Source: Candidatus Rifleibacteriota bacterium (GTDB lineage: Bacteria > Riflebacteria > Ozemobacteria > Ozemobacterales > Ozemobacteraceae). From it: 19,659 nt of DNA. Below the pieces are notes generated by a model that saw only the letters and a list, made by a program, of their open reading frames with translations, ran no database searches and was not told the DNA's origin. The stretch is taken from assembly GCA_017526725.1 (NCBI GenBank), contig JAFXRA010000207.1, forward strand, positions 1-19,659, given 5' to 3'. The position numbers and the translations under genes were made by a program. Positions 7,702-15,042 of this stretch are shown here, one piece after another (position 1 is the first letter of the stretch; each line of letters starts with the position of its first letter).

Positions 7702-9288
7702 TCAATCATGCTCTCTAGTTTCAAAGAACTGGATTTCAGGCCATTCTTTCATCACATAGTTCAAACGCCACTTATCAGGGCACATGAAAGTAAGAGCATC
7801 AGCAGTATCAAGAGACAAGCTGGTTTTATAACGTTTCTTGAATTCTTCAAGTTTACGTTCATTGTCGCTAGTTATCCAGCGGGCTATGCCATAATCTACC
7901 GGTTCATAAATGGCGTGAACAAAATATTCTGCTTCTAATCTTGATATAACAACATCAAACTGCAAAACACCTACGGCACCGATTATATAATCGTTGCCAA
8001 ACAATGGTCTGAATACCTGAATAGCGCCTTCTTCGGAAAGCTGCAACAGACCTTTTTGAAGCTGTTTCGCCTTTAATGGGTCTTTTAAAATGACTCGCTT
8101 GAAAATTTCAGGAGCAAAACTCGGTATTCCCGTAAATTTCAGAGGTTCCTTTGTTGTAAAAGTATCGCCGATTCTGATTGTTCCATGATTATGAACACCT
8201 ATAATATCGCCAGGATATGCTTCTTCAACATTCTGTCGGTCTTGAGCCATAAAGATAGTTGCATTTGCGATAGTTATTTCTTTGCCGATTCTATGGTGCA
8301 TAACCTTCATACCTCTGGTAAACTTGCCTGAGCAGATTCTTACAAAGGCTATTCTATCGCGGTGGGCAGGATCCATATTTGCCTGAATCTTGAAAGCAAA
8401 GCCAGAAAAATCTTTTTCATAAGGTGAAACTTCTCTAGTTTCTGTTGGACGAGGTTGTGGGCTTGGGGAGAGTTCGCAGAAAGCATCCAAAACTTCCTGA
8501 ACACCGAAGTTGTTTAAAGCACTTCCGAAGAAAACAGGAGTCTGATTTCCCTTCAAATACTGTTCGTGATCAAAGGGAGAAGCAGCACCTTCCAGAAGTT
8601 CTATATCGTCACGCAAATCTTTAGCTTGATAACCTAGCAATTCATCTAATTTTGGGTCATTCAAGTCACTGATAGTAATAGTGTCTTGAGGCCTTCTAGC
8701 TTCACCAGCTCTGAAAAGCACAATCTGCTTTTTATAAAGGTTGTAAACACCCTTAAAAGTCTTACCACTACCTATAGGCCAAGAAAGAGGTGCACATTCG
8801 ATTTGTAGTTTATCTTCTATTTCAGACATTAAATCGAGGGGTGACTGACCTTCACGGTCTAGTTTATTAATAAAAGTAATTATAGGGGTGTTGCGCATAC
8901 GACAGATTGTCATAAGCTTTTCAGTCTGTGTTTCAACCCCTTTAACAGAGTCAATAACCATTAAAGCAGAGTCTACCGCTGTCAAGACTCTGTATGTATC
9001 TTCGGAAAAGTCCTGGTGACCAGGTGTATCAAGAAGATTTATTTCATAATCTTTATAATGGAATTTCATAACAGAAGTCGTTACTGAAATACCACGTTCC
9101 TGCTCAATTTTCATCCAGTCGCTTGTAGCATGTCTGTCTGCTTTTCTTGCCTTAATAGCACCAGCCATCTGAATCGCGCCGCCAAATAAAAGCAGCTTTT
9201 CTGTAAGTGTTGTTTTACCTGCGTCTGGGTGGCTGATTATACCAAAACATCTACGGCAGTCTACTTCTGACTGATTATACTTTTCCAT
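7702..9288 (-). CDS. prfC: Peptide chain release factor 3 (translational GTPase)
   Basis: 528 residues from ATG at 9288, almost the usual RF3 length. A TTG at 9342 would give an 18-residue extension that the family lacks; GAGGAAG precedes the ATG. GTPase motifs are intact: P-loop SHPDAGKTT (19-27), [13 protein letters not shown] (87-91) and NKLD (141-144), followed by EF-Tu-like domains and the RF3-specific C-terminus with [18 protein letters not shown]3 recycles RF1 and RF2 from the ribosome after termination and helps with post-peptidyl quality control. The gene has its own promoter (9325-9353). The downstream MntA/HepT pair may depend on it for transcription. Confidence 0.96.
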   Translation of the reverse strand: MEKYNQSEVDCRRCFGIISHPDAGKTTLTEKLLLFGGAIQMAGAIKARKADRHATSDWMKIEQERGISVTTSVMKFHYKDYEINLLDTPGHQDFSEDTYRVLTAVDSALMVIDSVKGVETQTEKLMTICRMRNTPIITFINKLDREGQSPLDLMSEIEDKLQIECAPLSWPIGSGKTFKGVYNLYKKQIVLFRAGEARRPQDTITISDLNDPKLDELLGYQAKDLRDDIELLEGAASPFDHEQYLKGNQTPVFFGSALNNFGVQEVLDAFCELSPSPQPRPTETREVSPYEKDFSGFAFKIQANMDPAHRDRIAFVRICSGKFTRGMKVMHHRIGKEITIANATIFMAQDRQNVEEAYPGDIIGVHNHGTIRIGDTFTTKEPLKFTGIPSFAPEIFKRVILKDPLKAKQLQKGLLQLSEEGAIQVFRPLFGNDYIIGAVGVLQFDVVISRLEAEYFVHAIYEPVDYGIARWITSDNERKLEEFKKRYKTSLSLDTADALTFMCPDKWRLNYVMKEWPEIQFFETREHD

Positions 9289-9324
9289 GACTTCCTCGAA
9301 ACTATAATTAAATTTATTGGCGTA

Positions 9325-9353
9325 ACTATATCGTAAAAGCAAAGTAAACGCAA
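9325..9353 (-). promoter_or_regulatory. Promoter of prfC
   Basis: Minus-strand TTGCGT (9353-9348), 17 bases, TATAGT (9330-9325), about 37 bases upstream of ATG 9288. Good -10 and spacing, moderate -35. Confidence 0.5.
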
Positions 9354-9373
9354 ACTTTTTATTCTTTACTTAT

Positions 9374-9390
9374 CTCTTCATTATGAAGAG
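9374..9390 (-). terminator. Hairpin after the 9411-10019 gene, possible weak terminator
   Basis: Perfect 7-bp stem CTCTTCA/TGAAGAG with a TTA loop. It lies 20 bases past the stop at 9411 and before the prfC promoter. There is no clear T run on the minus strand, so termination would be weak or factor-dependent. Confidence 0.35.
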
Positions 9391-9410
9391 GGAATCTATC
9401 TTCCTTTTTC

Positions 9411-10019
9411 TTACCCCAAATAACTCCTCATAGTACCGCCCATAGTATACTTTACAGTCCCGCCAGAAGGAAATGCCTGAATAGAACGCAATTGCTCTCC
9501 CTTTAAAAAACGACATCCCGCTGTTTCTGACAATATTAAACCTATTTTGTTAATATCATCAAAAGTTAACATATGGTTAATACCCATAGTAGTAGCTAGT
9601 TTTCTAAATTTTCGTGGCTCATCCATATTTGCATATACCAAGTCATAAGAGTACTTAGTTCCATGTTTATCGTGATGTTCATAACATTGAACCCCAATTA
9701 TTGCAATATCAGCAAAGTTACAAAGATACTTGCTGTAAGGAACAAAAAAGTTAGTCCCTTCTATAAATAATTGTTTTCTTGATTTATCAAAAACATATTT
9801 ACTTTTAAAACCAAAAGAAACCAATGTTATACCAATAGCAAAAACCCCTAAGAAAAGCATCATTCCTAATATTTGCGGGTTTGCCATATACATACTATAA
9901 GCAAAAGGTATAAATATAATATCGCAAATGACACAAACTGTTGTCATCTGCTGTAAAGGGTTAGGAGTCAACAATATAATTTTATCACTTTTCTGAGATA
10001 TAGGTGAAAGACCTTGCAT
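9411..10019 (-). CDS. Two-helix membrane protein of unknown function, paralogue of 11063-11680
   Basis: 202 residues from ATG at 10019. The ATG at 10028 is less likely: AGGGGAG lies 10 bases before 10019 but only one base before 10028, and the N-terminus from 10019 aligns without gaps to the 11063-11680 protein. Two hydrophobic helices (about residues 27-45 and 50-70) are followed by a cytoplasmic-looking domain with SKYVFDKSRKQ, LCNFADIAII and a C-terminal DDINKIGLILSE segment. No known family was recognised. It starts one base after the kamB-like stop (TAGTATG), so it is co-transcribed and probably co-translated with it. A link to KamB or the B12 aminomutase is only inferred from position. 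Confidence 0.75.
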   Translation of the reverse strand: MQGLSPISQKSDKIILLTPNPLQQMTTVCVICDIIFIPFAYSMYMANPQILGMMLFLGVFAIGITLVSFGFKSKYVFDKSRKQLFIEGTNFFVPYSKYLCNFADIAIIGVQCYEHHDKHGTKYSYDLVYANMDEPRKFRKLATTMGINHMLTFDDINKIGLILSETAGCRFLKGEQLRSIQAFPSGGTVKYTMGGTMRSYLG

Positions 10020-10020
10020 A

Positions 10021-10992
10021 CTATTCATACTCCCCTGATTTTATATCTAACACTAGCATATTTAATTCCTTTCTTAAAAAACTGCATATTTCGTTACTGT
10101 TTAAAATTAAACCAGATGGGGCCTTAGGATTCACAGTTATGCCTACTAAATTAATTGGGTTTTGAACAAACAATCTGACACCACGTCTATATAAATCAGC
10201 AAAGACTTGAGGTTCTATCAAAAACCTGGTTCCGTCTTCCCCAATAATGCTTAAACCTTTCAAATTCAGGTTTAAATTAAATAATTGTTTTATTAACTGA
10301 GAAGTAATTGCACCTTTAAAAAATACCGTTTTACTCTCCGCCAGTCTCTCAAATGCTTTGCTTATCTCATCTTCTTTAAGAGAATCTGCACAATTAGTAA
10401 TCTTAGAAAAATCAGAATATACAGGTAACGACAATAACTTTGCAAAATGAACTGTTTCAACAACCAATTTATCTATATTATGGGAAAAAGTTGCTCCGGT
10501 TGCCAATATACAAGCATCAGAAAAAGCAATCGCTGCTGTTGATTTTCTGCTTAACGCCCCATCTATAAATATTTGTTCTGCACCTAAGTCTTTCAGTTGC
10601 CTTACAGTATCTTCCATTTGACTTCTAGTCGAAGGCCCAGCTATTTGAGCATAACCGTCACTTAATGCTCTTACTATTATTGCTTCACCCATAGGCGTGT
10701 TAAAACCTGTATATGACAAAAGTTCTTTGGTAAAATCACAGTATGGAAGCAAACCATCAGCGGTAGCTATTAATGTTCCCCTTTTAACATAAATTTCAGG
10801 TTTTTCTGTACCAGTAACCTGGTCTGAAGACTCCCCATCGTAGCCAATAGAAGTTATACCTCTAATTTTATTAGAATTTTCCGATAAAATACAATTCAAA
10901 ACACTAGTTTTACCAGTGTTCTTTGCCATACCAGTAATAGCTATGCATTTATACTGATTTACTTTTTCTATAAAGTCATTTCGATAATTCAT
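10021..10992 (-). CDS. kamB: P-loop protein, probable lysine 5,6-aminomutase reactivase subunit KamB
   Basis: 323 residues, cytoplasmic. A Walker A motif, GMAKNTGKTS, stands at residues 21-30. Further conserved-looking blocks are SIGYDGESSD (48-57), a TGxEKPEIYVKRGT block near 60-73, and FIDGALSRKSTAA (142-154) followed by ILATGATFS. This pattern and length fit my memory of KamB proteins from lysine-fermentation clusters, which with the MutS-like KamC reactivate the adenosylcobalamin-dependent lysine 5,6-aminomutase. The nearby kamA, kdd and kce genes support the reading. No KamC or KamDE is visible in the window. No strong ribosome-binding site precedes the ATG. The alternative is an unrelated MobB-like P-loop NTPase. 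Confidence 0.62.
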   Translation of the reverse strand: MNYRNDFIEKVNQYKCIAITGMAKNTGKTSVLNCILSENSNKIRGITSIGYDGESSDQVTGTEKPEIYVKRGTLIATADGLLPYCDFTKELLSYTGFNTPMGEAIIVRALSDGYAQIAGPSTRSQMEDTVRQLKDLGAEQIFIDGALSRKSTAAIAFSDACILATGATFSHNIDKLVVETVHFAKLLSLPVYSDFSKITNCADSLKEDEISKAFERLAESKTVFFKGAITSQLIKQLFNLNLNLKGLSIIGEDGTRFLIEPQVFADLYRRGVRLFVQNPINLVGITVNPKAPSGLILNSNEICSFLRKELNMLVLDIKSGEYE

Positions 10993-11062
10993 GATTTTAT
11001 TACATCAAGTTTTACTAGAACAAAGATTAACAACAGTGAAAATAACAGGACAAATACAATCT

Positions 11063-11680
11063 TTATCTTCTGTTGATATATATATCTTTTTTAAACTCAC
11101 ACTCTATAGCTTGACTTAATTCTTCACCCATTATTATTAAATCATTTAAATCCAATGCTAAATAATATCCTAGTGTATTGGTTAACTGAATAAAATCATA
11201 TGGTTGCTTTTTTGTCACAAAAACTAAATAATATGTGAGTTTTGTTTTATATCCTTTTTCTATTTGTTTAATGTTCAACAAGTCTTTAAAAATATCAATA
11301 CTATTATCAATATCTTTAATACAATTGATTGTTAGGTATGATATATCTCTGAAATTGCATATATCTGTTGTAGTAGAAGGAATAAAGAAAAATAAATCTA
11401 CCCTATATACTTTTCTTAATTTTTTATCAAAAATAAATTTACTATTCAAAGAAAAAACATAAAAAAAACAAAAAATAAGTAAAAATATCATAAATATAGT
11501 AGTAATTTTTGTAAGCCTAAAAACAGCCCCATTATCATCAGCGAAATTAGCTAAAAATATATAACCAAAAATAAAAATAATATTTATAACACAGCAAGAA
11601 ATAATTTTTTGAACTATAAAGCTTGGAGGCTTTAGTGTTATTTTATCCCTGTCATTTATTAAAATTGATTTCCCGAACAT
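11063..11680 (-). CDS. Two-helix membrane protein of unknown function, paralogue of 9411-10019
   Basis: 205 residues. Two hydrophobic helices (about residues 25-45 and 58-80) precede a soluble domain. Shared features with the 9411-10019 protein include M-x-G-x-S at the start, DKI-x-L, SKFIFDK followed by a basic stretch, ICNFRDI followed by an INC/VQC cysteine, YYLVF against YDLVY, and a C-terminal LNDLIIMGEELSQAIEC segment. The two are clearly diverged paralogues. The start at 11680 has GAGAG upstream and lies only 13 bases from a perfect inverted repeat that ends the kamA unit. A 70-base gap with no clear promoter leads to the kamB-like gene. Base composition is even more AT-rich than that of neighbouring metabolic genes. 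Function unknown. Confidence 0.72.
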   Translation of the reverse strand: MFGKSILINDRDKITLKPPSFIVQKIISCCVINIIFIFGYIFLANFADDNGAVFRLTKITTIFMIFLLIFCFFYVFSLNSKFIFDKKLRKVYRVDLFFFIPSTTTDICNFRDISYLTINCIKDIDNSIDIFKDLLNIKQIEKGYKTKLTYYLVFVTKKQPYDFIQLTNTLGYYLALDLNDLIIMGEELSQAIECEFKKDIYINRR

Positions 11681-11693
11681 AGATACTCTCTCT

Positions 11694-11739
11694 AAAACTT
11701 ATAAAAGCCTCCTGTTGAAGAGAGGCTTTTATAAGTTTT
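11694..11739 (-). terminator. 18-bp perfect inverted repeat after kamA, terminator or attenuator
   Basis: Arms 11694-11711 and 11722-11739 are exact complements with a 10-base loop. On the minus strand the 3' arm reads GAGGCTTTTATAAGTTTT. It lies 11 bases past the kamA stop and ends 13 bases before the next start codon (11680), leaving no room for a separate promoter. Confidence 0.78.
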
Positions 11740-11750
11740 CTATTATGTGT

Positions 11751-13142
11751 TTATGCTATTGTTTTAGACTTTGTTGTTTTCTTTCGGGGTGCTGCCTTTG
11801 GAGCAGTAACCTTTTTAGCGCAAGGCTTTCTAACAGTTGCTTTCTTCTTTGCTATTGCAGAAATGCTATTTACACATTCCTGAATTTTAGCAGCTTTTTT
11901 ATTGGCTTCTGTACGTTTTTTGCGTTCCAAACCTTCTGGTTCAAGGCAAATTTTGCCGTAATGCAGGCCTGCAACACCATCTATTTCTTTCTGCTTGCGG
12001 CAGTCTTCGCAGTCACAATGGAACCTGTAGTTATGAGGTTCATCGTAGCAGGTTATAACACCTTCATAGTTTCTTAGAACAGTCTTTTCATATCCTGTAG
12101 AAATCAGATAGTTCGGCATTACTGGAACTTTTCCGCCGCCGCCTGGTGCGTCAACAACAAATGTTGGAATACAAAGACCAGAAGTGTGACCTCTTAAACC
12201 TTCGATAATTTCAATTCCCTTAGCTACTGGGGTTCTGAAATGAGAAAGCCCGAAAGACAAATCGCATTGATAAATGTAATAAGGTCTAACTCTGATTCTA
12301 ACCAGTTCATGAACCAATTTAGCCATTACGTGAACACAGTCATTGACGCCGGCAAGCAAAACAGATTGATTGCCCAAAGGAATACCTGCATAACTTAACA
12401 ATTCACAGGCTCTTTCTGAATCCTTTGTAATTTCGTTTGGATGATTGAAATGAGTATTTATCCAGATTGTATGATACTTCTTAAGCATATTGCACAATTC
12501 TGGAGTAATTCTTTGAGGAAGAACAACTGGAGTTCTTGTGCCAATTCTGATAATTTCTACATGTTTGATATCACGCAGTTTCTTTAATATTCTTTCTAAC
12601 TTAGCATCATCAAGCAATAATGGATCACCACCAGAAACAACAACATCACGAACTTCTTCATGAGCCCTGATATATTCAATAGCTTTATCTACGTTTCTTT
12701 CCGGCATTGCACAGTCTTTCTGACCGGCAAAACGTCTTCTGGTGCAGTGACGGCAATACATAGAACACTGGTCGGTTACAAGAAGAAGAACTCTGTCTGG
12801 ATATCTGTGGGTAAGCCCAGGAACAGGAGAATCGCCGTCTTCGTGCAATGGGTCTAACAAATCTGCTGGTGAACGGTAAAGTTCGTTAGCTGTTGGAATA
12901 GCCTGCTTTCTTATTGGGTCATTGGGATTATCCAAATCAATGAGACTTAAATAATATGGTGTAATAGCCATACGAAGAGTACCTAAGCAGTCTCTTATAC
13001 CTTCTTCTTCTTCATAGCTTAAGTTAACATATTTCTTCAGGTCTTCAAGAGTTTCTATTCTGTTTCTGACCTGCCATTTCCAGTCGTTCCAATCTTTATC
13101 AGGAACATTGATAAACAAACCATTTTTTCTGCATCTATTCAT
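11751..13142 (-). CDS. kamA: L-lysine 2,3-aminomutase with a basic C-terminal extension
   Basis: 463 residues. A radical-SAM, PLP-dependent enzyme that turns L-lysine into L-beta-lysine, the first step of lysine fermentation. The [4Fe-4S] cluster motif CSMYCRHC gives Cys126, 130 and 133. PGGGGK supplies the PLP lysine (Lys338). Asp294 and Asp331 match the residues known to hold the substrate side chain in the Clostridium subterminale enzyme, shifted by one. The CDCEDC zinc motif (Cys376, 378, 381) and Cys269 are also present, which favours KamA over EpmB-type homologues. The catalytic part ends near residue 410. A tail of about 53 residues rich in Lys, Ala, Thr and Pro follows, unlike the roughly 416-residue reference. 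It starts 21 bases after kdd with GGAGG upstream. Confidence 0.95.
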   Translation of the reverse strand: MNRCRKNGLFINVPDKDWNDWKWQVRNRIETLEDLKKYVNLSYEEEEGIRDCLGTLRMAITPYYLSLIDLDNPNDPIRKQAIPTANELYRSPADLLDPLHEDGDSPVPGLTHRYPDRVLLLVTDQCSMYCRHCTRRRFAGQKDCAMPERNVDKAIEYIRAHEEVRDVVVSGGDPLLLDDAKLERILKKLRDIKHVEIIRIGTRTPVVLPQRITPELCNMLKKYHTIWINTHFNHPNEITKDSERACELLSYAGIPLGNQSVLLAGVNDCVHVMAKLVHELVRIRVRPYYIYQCDLSFGLSHFRTPVAKGIEIIEGLRGHTSGLCIPTFVVDAPGGGGKVPVMPNYLISTGYEKTVLRNYEGVITCYDEPHNYRFHCDCEDCRKQKEIDGVAGLHYGKICLEPEGLERKKRTEANKKAAKIQECVNSISAIAKKKATVRKPCAKKVTAPKAAPRKKTTKSKTIA

Positions 13143-13163
13143 TCAATCATCCCTCCGCCCAAA

Positions 13164-14207
13164 TCAAACATACTTTTCATCAAAAAGCTTACGAATCTTA
13201 GCGTTTTCTCTCAGTACATTCAAAGTAATTTCTGCGTGATCTTTTGCATAGCCGTTACCAATAATCATGTTAACGTCTTTACCAACGCCTTCAGCGCCAA
13301 GAGCGGCCTTTGTAAAGCTTGTTGCCATCGAGAAGAAGTAAACAATACCATTTTCTCTAACTGGCAGAATTGCTGACATTTCACAGTTTTCTACATTTAC
13401 GCAGCAAATAGAAACATCATATTCTTTTCCACCGTTGGCTTCAAGAGCTTTTTCTAATACATTAACCGGTTCTGTGCAGGAAGCTACAATTACTTTGTTA
13501 TAAACTCCAAGTTCCATAAGGCCAGTAACTTGAGCAGGATTGCGGACTACGCCAACAACATTTCCTGTTGGACCAACAGCTTTAAGTGCTTCATAACCGC
13601 AGAGAACGCCAGATTTACCATTTGCGCCAAGAATAAGAACAGAATCACCTTTCTTTGGAAGTCTGCGAGCTTGTGCAGGAGCACCAGCTACGTCAAGTGC
13701 GGCTAATGCCAAAGCTTCACTCATATCATCTGGAAGTTTTGCATAAATACCACTTTCAAATAAAACAGCCTGACCTTCGATATCAACTCTGTCGATTTCA
13801 GGGTGAATAGCCTTGATCTTATTGATTTTGAGAGGAGTTAAAGAAAGAGAAACCAAAGAAGCAATCTTGTCGCCGACTTTGATTTTAACTTTGTCAACCA
13901 AATCTTCACCTATATAAGCAACTTTGCCGATGAACATTCCGCCAGAACCTGTAACAGGATTCTGCTGTTTACCACGTTCAGCAACGATATTCATAATCAT
14001 CTGACCGATTTTTTCAACATCGTGACCACAGGCTTCATCAATCTGTGTAAAAGAAGCAGAGTCAATATTCAAAGAAATAACATCACAAATAATTTCGTTT
14101 GAATAACGCTTAGTCATGTCGTTGTCTATTTTATAAGCAGCCTGAGTCAAAACACCTTTTGGTTCAATAACTCTATGTGTACCGTATTTATTACCTTTAA
14201 GTGCCAT
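13164..14207 (-). CDS. kdd: L-erythro-3,5-diaminohexanoate dehydrogenase
   Basis: 347 residues from ATG at 14207. The ATG at 14213 is two bases from AAGGAG, whereas 14207 is eight bases away. Kdd oxidatively deaminates 3,5-diaminohexanoate to (S)-5-amino-3-oxohexanoate with NAD(P)+. The N-terminal GTHRVIEPKGVL block is typical of the family, and VLILGANGKSGVL (about residues 191-203) is the Rossmann dinucleotide site. The length fits known Kdd proteins. It is the first gene of a kdd-kamA unit, with a good promoter at 14326-14354 and a leader of about 110 bases that holds a 20-bp tandem repeat. Its substrate would come from KamDE, which is not in this window. Confidence 0.9.
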   Translation of the reverse strand: MALKGNKYGTHRVIEPKGVLTQAAYKIDNDMTKRYSNEIICDVISLNIDSASFTQIDEACGHDVEKIGQMIMNIVAERGKQQNPVTGSGGMFIGKVAYIGEDLVDKVKIKVGDKIASLVSLSLTPLKINKIKAIHPEIDRVDIEGQAVLFESGIYAKLPDDMSEALALAALDVAGAPAQARRLPKKGDSVLILGANGKSGVLCGYEALKAVGPTGNVVGVVRNPAQVTGLMELGVYNKVIVASCTEPVNVLEKALEANGGKEYDVSICCVNVENCEMSAILPVRENGIVYFFSMATSFTKAALGAEGVGKDVNMIIGNGYAKDHAEITLNVLRENAKIRKLFDEKYV

Positions 14208-14270
14208 TTTCATCTCTCCTTGATTAGTAAGAAATAAGATTCAAGTTACAAGTTATTAGAATTCTTGTGT

Positions 14271-14306
14271 CTCCAATTTTGGTCTTATAACTCAAATTAT
14301 GGTCTT
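14271..14306 (-). repeat. 20-bp-period direct repeat in the kdd leader
   Basis: CTCCAATTTTGGTCTT (14271-14286) and CTCAAATTATGGTCTT (14291-14306) match at 14 of 16 positions and are exactly 20 bases apart, about two helical turns. They sit downstream of the predicted kdd promoter, where a roadblock operator or RNA element could act. Confidence 0.55.
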
Positions 14307-14325
14307 TTATCTTCCTTAAGTCTTC

Positions 14326-14354
14326 ATTCTAGCAATAGAAAAAAAGATAGTCAA
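14326..14354 (-). promoter_or_regulatory. Sigma70-type promoter for kdd-kamA
   Basis: Minus-strand TTGACT (14354-14349), 17 bases, TAGAAT (14331-14326). Both boxes match consensus at five of six positions. Confidence 0.65.
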
Positions 14355-14367
14355 CAAACTTATTTTA

Positions 14368-14396
14368 TTGTTATTATCATAATTGTAAATTAATAT
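14368..14396 (+). promoter_or_regulatory. Possible promoter of the pilin-like gene
   Basis: TTGTTA (14368-14373), 17 bases, TAATAT (14391-14396). The leader to ATG 14416 would be very short, with only GGAAAA as a ribosome-binding site. Confidence 0.35.
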
Positions 14397-14415
14397 TATA
14401 TTGGAAAATTAAAAC

Positions 14416-15027
14416 ATGCTTAATAAAAGAAATAAAGGTTTCACATTAATTGAATTTTTTACAATAATGCTTATTATTTCGACCTTAGCTTCTATGTCAA
14501 GTCCTTATATACACAAAACAGACAACAGTCTAGATGATTATGAATGTTATAATAATCGAAAGATGTTGTTTAGTGCGATTGAAATGTACAATATGGACAA
14601 CTCCCCCAAAATAGAATCTATAATACCAGGATTAGACTTTGAGAATTGCGAAAAAAAACTAATAGAAAACCATTATATAAAAAAAGCAATTCAGCCATCA
14701 ATAAAAGGGTGCTCTTACGGGTATATTAACATTAACGGCAGTGATACCGTATTTTGCAAATATCACGGAATAGCTAGAACCAGTATTGGCGAAACGCCAA
14801 AACCTTTCTTAGACTACGATATAAACCAAGAAAAGCCATTTTCACCTAGTTACAATGATTTTAGAAACAAAATTATTAATGAAAAAATAAAAAAGAAAAA
14901 TCATAATGATTTTATGACAACAATAGGAGATTTTTTTAAATCACCAGCTTTCATTTATTCAAATGTATTTTTACTTATTATTTCAATAATAATAGCTTTA
15001 ATTAAGAAGAAGAAAAAAACTAGCTAA
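14416..15027 (+). CDS. Type IV pilin-like (type II secretion pseudopilin-like) protein with a C-terminal membrane helix
   Basis: 203 residues. A class III-type prepilin signal, NKGFTLIEF, predicts cleavage after Gly8, leaving Phe as residue 1 and Glu at mature position 5, followed by the usual hydrophobic helix (9-29). The globular part carries four cysteines (C44, C78, C99, C114) and resembles small pilin-like proteins with ECYNN, an AIEMYN helix and a CKYHG end. Unusually, a second hydrophobic helix (about 178-195) followed by a KKKKK anchor lies at the C-terminus; classical pilins have only the N-terminal one. No pilus assembly genes are nearby. It is divergent from kdd and convergent with nhaC (15 bases). 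Its presence inside a metabolic cluster is unexplained. Confidence 0.78.
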   Translation: MLNKRNKGFTLIEFFTIMLIISTLASMSSPYIHKTDNSLDDYECYNNRKMLFSAIEMYNMDNSPKIESIIPGLDFENCEKKLIENHYIKKAIQPSIKGCSYGYININGSDTVFCKYHGIARTSIGETPKPFLDYDINQEKPFSPSYNDFRNKIINEKIKKKNHNDFMTTIGDFFKSPAFIYSNVFLLIISIIIALIKKKKKTS

Positions 15028-15042
15028 TCAAATTTAAGATCA

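Noticed and set aside
11715..12077. A 120-residue plus-strand frame opposite the end of kamA
   Set aside because: It is antisense to the Lys/Ala-rich tail and zinc motif of KamA and lacks a start signal. Its hydrophobic look comes from reversed lysine codons.
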